DNA of 32,321 nt from an uncultured Bacilli bacterium (GCA_944371445.1 CALVXR010000071.1:1-32321), one strand, 5' to 3'; positions 1 through 7,912 are shown, counted from the stretch's first letter. A program made the numbers and translations. The notes: generated from the sequence alone by a model not told the origin.

Positions 1-8
1 TTATTAAG

Positions 9-37
9 AAAAGGACTTATATAGGTCGGCCTTTTTT
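9..37 (+). terminator. Probable terminator of an upstream gene
   Basis: AAAAGG (9-14) can pair with CCTTTT (30-35) around an inner GAC/GTC helix, and a run of six T follows. The gene it would terminate lies outside the window. The stem is imperfect, with unpaired bases on the 3' side. Confidence 0.45.
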
Positions 38-97
38 CTGACAGTTGAAATTTGTAAATGTTATTATATATTAGTTTTAGAAAGTTTGCAAGTTAGG

Positions 98-127
98 TTG
101 CGGACGCAGTCTGCCGTATGGTATAAT
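98..127 (+). promoter_or_regulatory. Promoter of the M15 peptidase gene
   Basis: A -35-like TTGCGG (98-103) is followed after 18 bases by TATAAT (122-127). TG at 119-120 makes it an extended -10. The spacer is unusually GC-rich and can form a small hairpin (GCGGAC / GTCTGC, one G-T wobble). Transcription would start near 134. Confidence 0.6.
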
Positions 128-133
128 TTACCT

Positions 134-154
134 AATATAAGTATAACTTATATT
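134..154 (+). promoter_or_regulatory. Inverted repeat between promoter and ribosome binding site
   Basis: AATATAAG (134-141) and CTTATATT (147-154) are perfect inverted repeats around a 5-base loop. They sit at the predicted transcription start and touch the GGAGGA ribosome binding site (155-160). The repeat could be a repressor operator or an mRNA hairpin that modulates translation. In AT-rich DNA such repeats also arise by chance. Confidence 0.4.
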
Positions 155-166
155 GGAGGAATAAAT

Positions 167-736
167 ATGATTAGCAAACTGAATGAAAATTATAAAACAG
201 AATTACTAATTAAATTTAATTATAATAAAGATTTAATAAATATATTAGAAGAACTTGTAATGATAAAAGTAAATTACTATGATTTTAATAATACTATTAA
301 GCAAGGTAATATTATTTGTAATCAAAAAATAGCTGAAGATTTAATATATATATTTGACAAATTATTTGAGAATAAATATAAAATAGAAAAAATAGAGTTA
401 ATAGATAACTATGATTTTAATGATATAAAATCAATGGAAAACAATAATACATCTTGTTTCAATTTTAGAAAAATACTTAATAAAAATAAATATTCTAATC
501 ATGCATATGGACTTGCTATTGATATAAATCCACTTTACAATCCTTATGTAGTAAAAGAAAATAATAAAATATTAGTGTTCCCACAAGACAGTTTAAAATA
601 TGTAGATAGAACTAAAGATTTTGATTATAAAATAGATGAAAATGATTTATGTTATAAATTATTTAAAGAAAGAGGATTTGCATGGGGTGGAAACTGGGAC
701 AATAAAGATTATCAACACTTTGAAAAAATTATTTAA
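167..736 (+). CDS. M15-family D-Ala-D-Ala carboxypeptidase-like protein, no signal peptide
   Basis: This is a 189-residue protein of the zinc peptidase M15 family (VanY/M15_4 type), which cleaves peptidoglycan stem peptides. The segment NNTSCFNFR (about 93-101), SNHAYGLAIDINP (110-122) and WGGNWDNKDYQHFE near the C-terminus are the hallmark blocks. H112, D119 and H184 are the expected zinc ligands. The start at 167 is chosen because GGAGGA lies 6 bases upstream; an in-frame extension to TTG at 86 has no such site and would cover the promoter. Neither start gives a hydrophobic signal sequence or membrane segment. The protein would therefore stay in the cytoplasm unless it leaves by lysis, as phage endolysins do, or by an unknown route. 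It is a single-gene unit with its own promoter and terminator. The family call is firm; the cellular role is not. Confidence 0.85.
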   Translation: MISKLNENYKTELLIKFNYNKDLINILEELVMIKVNYYDFNNTIKQGNIICNQKIAEDLIYIFDKLFENKYKIEKIELIDNYDFNDIKSMENNNTSCFNFRKILNKNKYSNHAYGLAIDINPLYNPYVVKENNKILVFPQDSLKYVDRTKDFDYKIDENDLCYKLFKERGFAWGGNWDNKDYQHFEKII

Positions 737-745
737 TAAAAATAT

Positions 746-793
746 AAATACACAGTTTACATTAAATAAAAAGTAAAACAGTGTATTTTTTAA
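746..793 (+). terminator. Terminator after the M15 gene
   Basis: AAATACAC (746-753) pairs with GTGTATTT (781-788). The stem continues imperfectly through GTTTAC / GTAAAAC with one bulged A, and a T run follows. Confidence 0.7.
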
Positions 794-841
794 TTTTATA
801 ATAAAATATGTGCTATTATATTATTATAGGCAGGTGGAAGT

Positions 842-3421
842 ATGAAAGATGCATATAAAATGAGTATAGAAGAAATATATAATAAATTAGATACATCAGA
901 TAATGGAATAAGTCCTAAAAAAGTAAAACAATTACACAAATTAAATGGAAAAAATGTATTAATAGAAAAAAATAAAAAAACAAAACTACAAATATTTATA
1001 GATCAGTTTAAAAACATAATGATAATTTTATTACTAGTAGTTGGAGTGTTATCACTAATATATTCTATAATAAATCAAAGTGATTATTTAGAACCTCTAG
1101 TTATATTAGGAACTACTTTAGTAAATTGTTTTATGGGATATTTGCAAGAATCAAAGGCAGAAGATGCTATTGGAAAACTAAAAAAATATTCTGCTAATTT
1201 TGTTACTGTAAAAAGAAACGGAAAATATAAAGATATAGACTCTAAAAATTTAGTTTTAGGAGATTATATAATATTAGAATCAGGAGATAAAATACCAGCT
1301 GATGCTAGAATAGTTAAAAGTTATTATGCTAAAGTAGATGAATCAATTTTAACTGGTGAAAGTATGGCTGTAGATAAAATAGAAACAGAAATAACAAAAG
1401 ATTCTTTAATACAAGAGAGAAAAAATATGGTTTATTCTGGAACTATATTAGTATCTGGGAAAATAGAAGCTATAGTTACTAATATTGGTATGGATACAGA
1501 AATGGGTAAAATAGCATCTGTAATAGGTGACAGTGAAGAACCACTAACACCACTTCAAATGAAAGTACAAAAAACAAGTAAATTTATTCTTATGGTAGCA
1601 TCTTTACTAGTAACTTTTGTATTAGTATATGGAATAATAAATAACTATGATTTTTTAACAATAACTATGCTTTGTATTTCAATGATAGTAGCATCTGTAC
1701 CAGAATGTCTTCCAATTGCTATTACAGCTACACTTTCTATAGGTGTAAGTGAAATGGCAAAGAAAAAATCAATAGTAAGAAATTTAGCAGCTATAGAAAC
1801 ATTAGGTGCTACCGAAGTGATATGCACTGATAAAACAGGTACACTTACTGAAAATAAAATGAATGTAGTAAAAGTTTATACTTCACTAAAGGAAAGTACT
1901 TTAGAAAATTTAGATGAAATATTTTTAAAAATAATTAATTACTGTAATACAGCAGTTTTAAATGAAAATAAAGTTTATACTGGTGATTCTGTTGATGTTG
2001 CACTTAAAAATTATGTTAATTTAGAAGAAAAAGACACTAAAATAGCAGAACTTCCATTTGATTCAGATAGAAAAATGATGAGTACAGTATATAAAAACGA
2101 AAATAAATTAATGTTATATACAAAAGGAAGTTTTGAATCAGTATTAAAAAGAAGTTCTAAAGTATTATTAGATGGAAAAGTTATTAAACTTACAGATGAT
2201 ATAAAAGATAAATATATAAATATAGAAAAAAATATGTCTAATGAAGCTTTAAAAGTACTAGCTTTTGCTTATAAAGAAGTAGAAAATAAAAAAGATTATT
2301 TAAATGAAGAAAATGATTTAGTATTAGTAGGATTAATAGGTCTTAAAGATCCAGTTAGAAAAAATATAAAAGAATCTATAAAAGAGTGCAAAAGTGCTAA
2401 TATTAGAGCGGTTATGCTTACAGGTGATAACTTACTTACCGCATATTCTATTGCTAAAGAAGTAGGTATATGTGATACTGAAGCTGAGTGTATTAATGCA
2501 GTAGAACTTAATAATTTAAATGAAAAAGAACTTATTAAAATAGTAAAAAAATATAATGTATTTGCTCGTGTTAGTCCAGAAAATAAACTACAGATAGTAA
2601 AAGCACTTCAAAAAGTAGGAAAAGTAGTTGCTATGACAGGTGATGGAGTAAATGATGCACCAGCTATTAAACTAGCTAATGTAGGAATTGGTATGGGTAA
2701 AAGTGGTACAGATGTTACTAAAGATACTTCTGATATTATTTTACTTGATGATAGCTTTAATACAATTACTGTTGCTATAAAAGAAGGAAGAAGAATTTAT
2801 GATAATGTAATAACTAATATATTATATAATTTGTCTTCTAACTTTACTGAAATAGCTATAATATTATTTGGAATGCTTACTGGAAATACTATTATTTCTG
2901 CTATACATGTATTATATATAGATTTAGTAGCAGATACACTTCCTTCTATAACACTTGCATTTGAAGGATCTAGTACTGATATAATGAAAAGAAAACCAAA
3001 CGGTTTAAATAAAAGAATATTTACTAATTTCTTTAGTGCTTTTCTAATGATTTCTGTAGTATTAGAAACACTTATAAGTTTATATATTTATTATCATTTT
3101 AGTTATTTAGGTGAAAATATGGCTCAAACACTTGCACTTTTAAGTATCATTATTAATGAGTTTGTATTTGCATATAACTGTAGATCACTTAAAGAACAAA
3201 TTCATAAAAGAGGATTATTTAGTAATAAATATTTAAATTATGGAATACTTTTACTTTTTGTAATTCAGTTATTAGTATTCTTTACACCAGTAGGTAAATT
3301 ATTTGGACTTGAAATAATTACAGTATCAAATTTAATATTCGTATGTGTAGTTAACTTTATATCATTTGTTATAATAGAATTATTAAAACCAGTTGTTGTC
3401 AAATTATTTAAAGATGAATAA
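842..3421 (+). CDS. Cation-transporting P-type ATPase, type II
   Basis: This 859-residue membrane pump couples ATP hydrolysis to cation transport, most likely Ca2+ or another cation across the cytoplasmic membrane. The order is an N-terminal cation-ATPase domain, membrane pair M1-M2, actuator domain with TGES (about 171-174), M3-M4, the phosphorylated Asp in DKTGT (D330), a nucleotide-binding domain, the hinge TGDGVNDAP (around D601), and M5-M10. Length and order match SERCA/PMCA-type enzymes. M4 reads PECLP (287-291) instead of the usual PEGLP. M6 reads IDLVADTLP (D694, D698), closer to the Asp-Asp pattern of Na,K/H,K pumps than to the Asn-Thr-Asp of SERCA. M5 keeps SSNFTE. The ion is therefore uncertain. 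AGGTGG lies 4 bases before the ATG. It is a single-gene unit between two terminators. Confidence 0.9.
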   Translation: MKDAYKMSIEEIYNKLDTSDNGISPKKVKQLHKLNGKNVLIEKNKKTKLQIFIDQFKNIMIILLLVVGVLSLIYSIINQSDYLEPLVILGTTLVNCFMGYLQESKAEDAIGKLKKYSANFVTVKRNGKYKDIDSKNLVLGDYIILESGDKIPADARIVKSYYAKVDESILTGESMAVDKIETEITKDSLIQERKNMVYSGTILVSGKIEAIVTNIGMDTEMGKIASVIGDSEEPLTPLQMKVQKTSKFILMVASLLVTFVLVYGIINNYDFLTITMLCISMIVASVPECLPIAITATLSIGVSEMAKKKSIVRNLAAIETLGATEVICTDKTGTLTENKMNVVKVYTSLKESTLENLDEIFLKIINYCNTAVLNENKVYTGDSVDVALKNYVNLEEKDTKIAELPFDSDRKMMSTVYKNENKLMLYTKGSFESVLKRSSKVLLDGKVIKLTDDIKDKYINIEKNMSNEALKVLAFAYKEVENKKDYLNEENDLVLVGLIGLKDPVRKNIKESIKECKSANIRAVMLTGDNLLTAYSIAKEVGICDTEAECINAVELNNLNEKELIKIVKKYNVFARVSPENKLQIVKALQKVGKVVAMTGDGVNDAPAIKLANVGIGMGKSGTDVTKDTSDIILLDDSFNTITVAIKEGRRIYDNVITNILYNLSSNFTEIAIILFGMLTGNTIISAIHVLYIDLVADTLPSITLAFEGSSTDIMKRKPNGLNKRIFTNFFSAFLMISVVLETLISLYIYYHFSYLGENMAQTLALLSIIINEFVFAYNCRSLKEQIHKRGLFSNKYLNYGILLLFVIQLLVFFTPVGKLFGLEIITVSNLIFVCVVNFISFVIIELLKPVVVKLFKDE

Positions 3422-3487
3422 AACATAGGTATATTTTTATTAGATTGTACTAAAAGATAAATGATTTTATAAATAAACTATTATATT

Positions 3488-3510
3488 GAGTGATGAAAAT
3501 CACTCTTTTA
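3488..3510 (+). terminator. Terminator after the P-type ATPase gene
   Basis: A perfect 7-bp stem, GAGTGAT / ATCACTC, is closed by a GAAA tetraloop and followed by TTTTA. A further T-rich stretch lies downstream. Confidence 0.8.
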
Positions 3511-3534
3511 TAATTCTTTTTTTATAACAATCAT

Positions 3535-3563
3535 TTGACAATTACACTGAAAAATGATACAAT
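3535..3563 (+). promoter_or_regulatory. Consensus promoter of the AbiE operon
   Basis: TTGACA (3535-3540) and TACAAT (3558-3563) are separated by 17 bases, almost the sigma-A consensus. Both hexamers overlap the inverted repeat described next, so an operator-bound protein would block RNA polymerase. Confidence 0.85.
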
Positions 3564-3577
3564 TTCAGTGTAATTGT
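3538..3577 (+). promoter_or_regulatory. Perfect 15-bp inverted repeat, probable AbiEi operator
   Basis: ACAATTACACTGAAA (3538-3552) is exactly complementary to TTTCAGTGTAATTGT (3563-3577), with 10 bases between the arms. The left arm overlaps the end of the -35 box and the right arm touches the -10 box. AbiEi antitoxins are known to repress their own promoters by binding inverted repeats, so autoregulation is the natural reading. As RNA it could also form a hairpin, but the expected transcript starts within or after the right arm. Confidence 0.8.
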
Positions 3578-3593
3578 TAGAAAGGTGTTTATT

Positions 3594-4490
3594 ATGTATA
3601 AAGAAGAAAATATTAATTTTAAAATCAATAATGAAGTACTTAGGAATTATGTGGAGTCAATTAATTCGCTAAAAGAACCAATGAATCAAATTTTGGAGAA
3701 ACTAAATCAAATTTCAAAACCTATACAAGAAGTTAGTGAATCTTTAAATAAAACTATGAAACCAGTTGTTGAAGTAAGTAATGTAATTTATAAAACAGTG
3801 GAACCAATAAAAAAAATAGATGAAAAATTAAAAAGTATTAATGTTATGTCAGACACAGTAAAAAAACTTTCAACAAAATTTCCAAATGAGCAGTCAAAAA
3901 TATTTACAGATACTATTAAACAAATAATGTATGCAAATAATGGTATGCTCTCAACAAGAATGATAGAACCACTAAATATTAATAGACAATATCTATCAGT
4001 AATGGAAAAAAATAATGATATAGAAAAAATATCAAGAGGTATTTATCTTTTACCAAATGCATTTGAAGATAGTTATTATTTATTTCAACAAAAGTATAAA
4101 AAAGCAATTTTTTCACATATGAATGCTCTATATTTTTATGGTATGACAGAAGAGTTTCCATACAACTATACAGTAACTGTTCCACAAAACTATCATGTTG
4201 ATACAGTAAATGAAAAGTGTAATGTATTTTATGTATCTGATGATATATATGAAATGGGAGTAGTGGAAATAGAAACACCAAATGGTAATAAAGTTAGAGT
4301 ATATGATAAAGAAAGATGTATCTGTGATATTATAAGATCAAAAGGAAGAATGGATTATGAACAGGTTAAGAAAACAATTAAACAATATATTCAAAGTGAG
4401 GAAAAAAATATAGGTAAACTATCTGAATATTCAAAAAAAATGGGAATAAGTGAAAAAGTAATGGAAATGGTAGGTGGATTTTATTATTAA
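3594..4490 (+). CDS. abiEi: AbiEi-type antitoxin / transcriptional repressor with N-terminal repeat extension
   Basis: The 298-residue product is the antitoxin half of an AbiE-type (type IV) toxin-antitoxin or abortive-infection pair. Residues from about 102 to the end fit the family: an N-terminal winged-helix part (KIFTDTIKQIMYANNGML onward, with RGIYLLP near 150) followed by the C-terminal AbiEi domain. The family is usually about 200 residues, so the first roughly 100 residues are extra. This extension contains tandem 14-residue units beginning EP or KP (residues 28, 42, 56 and 70) with hydrophobic residues at positions 3, 6, 10 and 13, as in a coiled coil. The start at 3594 is preferred to GTG at 3585 because AAAGG then sits 8 bases upstream. 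The gene overlaps the toxin gene by 17 bases. It probably represses itself through the adjacent inverted repeat. Confidence 0.85.
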   Translation: MYKEENINFKINNEVLRNYVESINSLKEPMNQILEKLNQISKPIQEVSESLNKTMKPVVEVSNVIYKTVEPIKKIDEKLKSINVMSDTVKKLSTKFPNEQSKIFTDTIKQIMYANNGMLSTRMIEPLNINRQYLSVMEKNNDIEKISRGIYLLPNAFEDSYYLFQQKYKKAIFSHMNALYFYGMTEEFPYNYTVTVPQNYHVDTVNEKCNVFYVSDDIYEMGVVEIETPNGNKVRVYDKERCICDIIRSKGRMDYEQVKKTIKQYIQSEEKNIGKLSEYSKKMGISEKVMEMVGGFYY

Positions 4491-5328
4491 TAATACAGCA
4501 CAATCAATAAAAGATAAATTAAAAAAAATATCAAAAGAAAAAAATGTTGATTTTAATACTATTATGAGATTTTATATGTATGATAGATTTATTGAACGTT
4601 TATCTAAGAGCAAATATAAAGATAATTTTATATTAAAAGGTGGTTTTTATTTAAGCAGACTATTTGGTATTGATAATAGAAGTACAATGGATATAGATAC
4701 TGCAATAAGAAAAGTAAAATTAAATGAAAAAAATATTATTGAAATGATAATAGAAGTTATTAATATTGATGTTTATGATAATGTTAAATTTAAAATTGAA
4801 AAAAAAGAAATCATACGTGATGAAGATGAATATGGTGGATTAAGAATTACAATAAGTTTTACTTTAGAAAATATAAAAGATAAATTTCATATTGATATTG
4901 CAACAGGTGATCCAATACATCCAGGACCAGATAATTTTAACTATGAATCGTTAATAGATAATAAAATATATAAAGTATGGTCTTATAACCTAGAAACAGT
5001 ATTAGCTGAAAAAATAGAAACTATACTTAGTAAATTAGAAATCAGTAGTAGAATGAAAGATTATTATGATATTTACTTAATACATAAATTTAAATTCAAT
5101 AAAATAAATAAAAATAAATTTAGAGGTGCAGTAGAAAAGACTTTTGAAAAAAGAAGATTTAATGCAGATTTAATAACTAATTTAAACATTGTTAAAAATA
5201 GTAGTGTTTTAAGAAAAAAATGGATAAGCTATACTAGAAAAAATAGTTATGCTAGATATTTAAAATTTGATGATACTATAAAATGCTTAGAAGAATTTAT
5301 AGAAATATTAGTGCCAGTAACTATATAA
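4474..5328 (+). CDS. abiEii: AbiEii-type nucleotidyltransferase toxin
   Basis: This 284-residue protein belongs to the AbiEii/MenT-like nucleotidyltransferase family, the toxin half of AbiE modules; relatives transfer nucleotides to RNA targets such as tRNA. All four family motifs are visible: KGGFYLS (55-61) with STMDID and catalytic acids D73 and D75; HIDIATGD (139-146); LAEKIE (177-182); and RMKDYYDIY (about 193-201). No key residue is missing, so the enzyme should be active. It starts with GTG at 4474 inside the last 17 bases of the antitoxin gene, which suggests translational coupling; no strong separate ribosome site is seen. The DNA after the stop has only a weak AGTATA/TATACT hairpin. 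The pair has the composition of its neighbours and shows no flanking mobile element. Confidence 0.9.
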   Translation: MDFIINNTAQSIKDKLKKISKEKNVDFNTIMRFYMYDRFIERLSKSKYKDNFILKGGFYLSRLFGIDNRSTMDIDTAIRKVKLNEKNIIEMIIEVINIDVYDNVKFKIEKKEIIRDEDEYGGLRITISFTLENIKDKFHIDIATGDPIHPGPDNFNYESLIDNKIYKVWSYNLETVLAEKIETILSKLEISSRMKDYYDIYLIHKFKFNKINKNKFRGAVEKTFEKRRFNADLITNLNIVKNSSVLRKKWISYTRKNSYARYLKFDDTIKCLEEFIEILVPVTI

Positions 5329-5366
5329 AATAGTATAAGAAATATATACTGATTTTAAATATTTTT

Positions 5367-5395
5367 ATGATATTTATTAAATTTTGTGGTAAAAT
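5367..5395 (+). promoter_or_regulatory. Promoter of the scaffold/GGGtGRT operon
   Basis: TAAAAT (5390-5395) is preceded by TGG, giving an extended -10. ATGATA (5367-5372) lies 17 bases upstream as a weak -35. AGGAGGG at 5423-5429 lies downstream, 5 bases before the start codon. Confidence 0.5.
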
Positions 5396-5434
5396 AGATA
5401 CGTATATAGATTTATACATAATAGGAGGGACAAT

Positions 5435-6124
5435 ATGTATACAAAAGAAGTAGAAAATATGTGTAAAGTTGCTAAAGGTGTAAATCATGGACCAGCACCA
5501 ATTCCTGAAGAAGGAAAATGGGTACAAGCTAAAGAAATAAAAGATATTTCAGGTTTTACTCATGGTATTGGTTGGTGTGCACCACAACAAGGAGCATGTA
5601 AACTAACATTAAATATTAAAGAAGGTATAATAGAGGAAGCTTTAGTAGAAACTATTGGATGTAGTGGAATGACTCACTCAGCAGCTATGGCAGGAGAAAT
5701 ATTAGTTGGAAAAACAATATTAGAAGCTTTAAATACAGACTTAGTATGTGATGCTATTAATACTGCTATGAGAGAACTTTTCTTACAAATAGTTTATGGT
5801 AGAAGTCAGTCAGCATTCTCAGAAGGTGGACTTGCTATTGGAGCAGGACTTGAAGATTTAGGTAAAGGACATCGTTCACAAGTTGGAACAATTTATTCAA
5901 CTAGAGAAAAAGGTCCAAGATACTTAGAACTTGCTGAAGGATATATTGTAGAAATTGGTTTAGATGATAAAGATCAAATAATTGGTTATAAATATGTTAA
6001 CTTAGGAAAAATGATGGATAACATTAAAGCTAAAATGGATCCTATGGAAGCTATTCTAAAAGCTAGTGGAACTTATGGAAGATTCGATGAAGCCGTTAAA
6101 AAAATCGATCCTAGGGAGGTGTAA
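5435..6124 (+). CDS. IscU/NifU-like iron-sulfur scaffold-family protein, GGGtGRT partner
   Basis: The 229-residue product resembles the IscU/NifU N-terminal scaffold fold, on which iron-sulfur clusters are assembled. The blocks GWCAPQQGACKLTL (46-59) and ETIGCSGMTHSAAMAG (72-87) followed by GKTILEAL align with the two conserved cysteine regions of IscU. The ligand pattern is altered: the APxCGD of IscU reads APQQGA with cysteines at 48 and 55, C76 fits the second ligand, and no cysteine is obvious where the third would be. About 45 residues precede the scaffold region and about 85 extra residues follow it. The next gene starts 2 bases downstream and encodes the GGGtGRT protein that regularly accompanies this family. 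The biochemical role of the pair is not established as far as I know. AGGAGGG lies 5 bases before the ATG. Confidence 0.75.
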   Translation: MYTKEVENMCKVAKGVNHGPAPIPEEGKWVQAKEIKDISGFTHGIGWCAPQQGACKLTLNIKEGIIEEALVETIGCSGMTHSAAMAGEILVGKTILEALNTDLVCDAINTAMRELFLQIVYGRSQSAFSEGGLAIGAGLEDLGKGHRSQVGTIYSTREKGPRYLELAEGYIVEIGLDDKDQIIGYKYVNLGKMMDNIKAKMDPMEAILKASGTYGRFDEAVKKIDPREV

Positions 6125-6126
6125 TA

Positions 6127-7125
6127 ATGGCATTATTTGAAAGTTACGAAAGAAGAATTAATCAAATAAAACCAGTTATGGAAAAATATGGAATCAAAGA
6201 TTTTGAAGATGCAAGAAATATTTGTAAAGAAAAAGGATTTGATCCATATGAAATAGTAAAATCAATTCAACCAATTTGTTTTGAAAATGCGTGCTGGGCT
6301 TATACATTAGGAGCAGCAATAGCAATTAAAAAAGGAAATACTAAAGCAGCAGATGCAGCTAAATCAATAGGAGAAGGACTTCAAGCTTTCTGTATTCCAG
6401 GATCTGTTGCAGATGTTCGTAAAGTAGGTATTGGACATGGTAATTTAGCTAGCATGCTTTTATCAGAAGATACAAAATGTTTTGCCTTTTTAGCGGGGCA
6501 TGAATCATTTGCAGCTGCAGAAGGAGCTATTGGTATAGCTAAATCAGCAAATAAAGTAAGAAAAACTCCATTAAAAGTAATTTTAAATGGACTTGGAAAA
6601 GATGCAGCACAAGTAATTTCTCGTATAAATGGATTTACTTATGTAAAAACAGAATTTGACTTCTATAAAAATGAAGTAAAAATTGTAGAAGAAACTAAAT
6701 ATAGTGATGGAGAAAGATCTAAAGTAAGATGTTATGGAGCTAACGATGTTAGAGAAGGTGTAGCTATTATGCATCTAGAAGGTGTTGACGTATCTATTAC
6801 AGGAAATTCAACAAATCCAACACGTTTCCAACATCCAGTAGCAGGTACATATAAAAAAGAATGCATAGAAGAAGGAAAAAAATACTTCTCAGTAGCTTCT
6901 GGTGGAGGTACTGGTAGAACACTTCACCCAGATAATATGGCCGCAGGACCAGCTTCTTATGGTATGACTGATACTATGGGAAGAATGCATTCTGACGCAC
7001 AATTCGCAGGTTCTTCATCTGTTCCAGCACATGTTGAAATGATGGGACTTATTGGAATGGGTAATAACCCAATGGTAGGAGCTAGTGTTGCAGTAGCAGT
7101 TGCTATAGAAGAAAGTTTTAAATAG
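6127..7125 (+). CDS. GGGtGRT-family protein
   Basis: This 332-residue protein carries the name-giving motif GGGTGRT at residues 259-265, followed by LHPDNMAAGPASYG. Other notable segments are PICFENACWAYTLGAA (about 49-64), the Gly/Ala-rich helix around GHESFAAAEGAIGIA, and a small-residue-rich C-terminus (NPMVGASVAVAVAIEE). It has no signal peptide and no convincing membrane segment. The family is conserved next to the IscU-like scaffold gene in anaerobes, and its molecular function is unknown to me. The glycine motif could bind a nucleotide or cofactor, but that is inference. AGGGAGGTG in the end of the upstream gene provides the ribosome site, so the two genes form one tightly coupled operon ended by the terminator at 7120-7153. 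Confidence 0.85.
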   Translation: MALFESYERRINQIKPVMEKYGIKDFEDARNICKEKGFDPYEIVKSIQPICFENACWAYTLGAAIAIKKGNTKAADAAKSIGEGLQAFCIPGSVADVRKVGIGHGNLASMLLSEDTKCFAFLAGHESFAAAEGAIGIAKSANKVRKTPLKVILNGLGKDAAQVISRINGFTYVKTEFDFYKNEVKIVEETKYSDGERSKVRCYGANDVREGVAIMHLEGVDVSITGNSTNPTRFQHPVAGTYKKECIEEGKKYFSVASGGGTGRTLHPDNMAAGPASYGMTDTMGRMHSDAQFAGSSSVPAHVEMMGLIGMGNNPMVGASVAVAVAIEESFK

Positions 7126-7153
7126 TCAAAACTTAGATTTTGACTATTTTTTT
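7120..7153 (+). terminator. Terminator overlapping the GGGtGRT stop codon
   Basis: AAATAGTCAAAA (7120-7131) and TTTTGACTATTT (7138-7149) form a perfect 12-bp stem with a 6-base loop. The run of T reaches 7153. The left arm contains the TAG stop codon (7123-7125). Confidence 0.9.
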
Positions 7154-7198
7154 GTTTAATGATATGATATACTTGCTTTTTAGAAAGGAAAAATATAA

Positions 7199-7912
7199 AT
7201 GAGTGAAAGTTTTATAGATATTAATAATGGAGCTTGTTCCTTAGAAGTTTATAAATTAAAAAATTCATTCGAAATTGAACTTGAAAAATTAGAAAATAAA
7301 AAAATGGAAACATTTCAAAGTCTTCATCCATATGCTATAGATGACGAACTTTATTGTGTAGGAAATTTTTTATATCATGGTATAAGATTTCAAGATAAAT
7401 TAGAAAAGTTAGAATCTATATTTAGAGATGGAAAAATAAAAGCAGGTAATTATATAAAAAATTATTATCCATATGATGATAATTGTAATGATGGTGAATA
7501 TATATCTTTAATAGATTATCCAAGAGAATCAAATTTAGAATATAACACTTTTATAAAAGAAAATATATCTCTTGTAATATCTCCAAGATGCAAAGCTTAT
7601 AAAACTATATATGTTCCATATGAATTATGGAAAGAAATAAAAAAAATCCCTAATTTAAAAAATAGATATAGTTATGCAAGATGTGAATATCAAGTAAAAG
7701 AATTCATACCTTTAAAAAAAGTAAAAGCTATAGGTATTCCTTATAGATATTTAGTAAAGAATAATAAAAAAGAAGTTGCTGATTTTTATAGAGCAGAAGT
7801 TATAAGATTACTTGAAAAATATGATGTAGATATACCTATAGTAGATACTAGCTTTTTTAATGATATTATTTATATAAGAAATAAAAATAAAGTTTATAAA
7901 AAAGGGTTGTGA
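7199..7912 (+). CDS. Unrecognised protein, possible ADP-ribosyltransferase-like fold
   Basis: I do not firmly recognise this 237-residue soluble protein. Its layout suggests an ADP-ribosyltransferase-like (DarT/PARP-like) fold: FLYHGIRFQDKLEKLESIF (57-75) with H60 and a following Ile/Gly-rich turn (DGKIKAGNY), then EYISL (100-104), ISLVISPR (123-130), and CEYQVKEFIPLKKVKAIGIP (162-181). H60, Y101 and E163 would match the H-Y-E triad of that superfamily. This is pattern reading and not proof. The first 50 residues are charged and of unknown role; there is no signal peptide. AGAAAGGAA lies 8 bases before the ATG, and an extended -10 (TGATATACT, 7165-7173) lies upstream. The next gene begins 6 bases after its TGA stop, so the two are co-transcribed and may act together. 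Confidence 0.6.
   Translation: MSESFIDINNGACSLEVYKLKNSFEIELEKLENKKMETFQSLHPYAIDDELYCVGNFLYHGIRFQDKLEKLESIFRDGKIKAGNYIKNYYPYDDNCNDGEYISLIDYPRESNLEYNTFIKENISLVISPRCKAYKTIYVPYELWKEIKKIPNLKNRYSYARCEYQVKEFIPLKKVKAIGIPYRYLVKNNKKEVADFYRAEVIRLLEKYDVDIPIVDTSFFNDIIYIRNKNKVYKKGL

Noticed and set aside
96-120. GC-rich stretch before the first gene as a tRNA fragment or riboswitch
   Set aside because: It forms only a 6-bp hairpin and matches no tRNA or riboswitch pattern I know. It also lies in the promoter spacer.
3979-4281. Minus-strand frames inside the AbiE, GGGtGRT, parE and hisS genes
   Set aside because: They lie wholly within well-supported genes, are rich in Leu/Ile/His/Phe as expected for antisense of AT-rich coding DNA, and lack ribosome sites.
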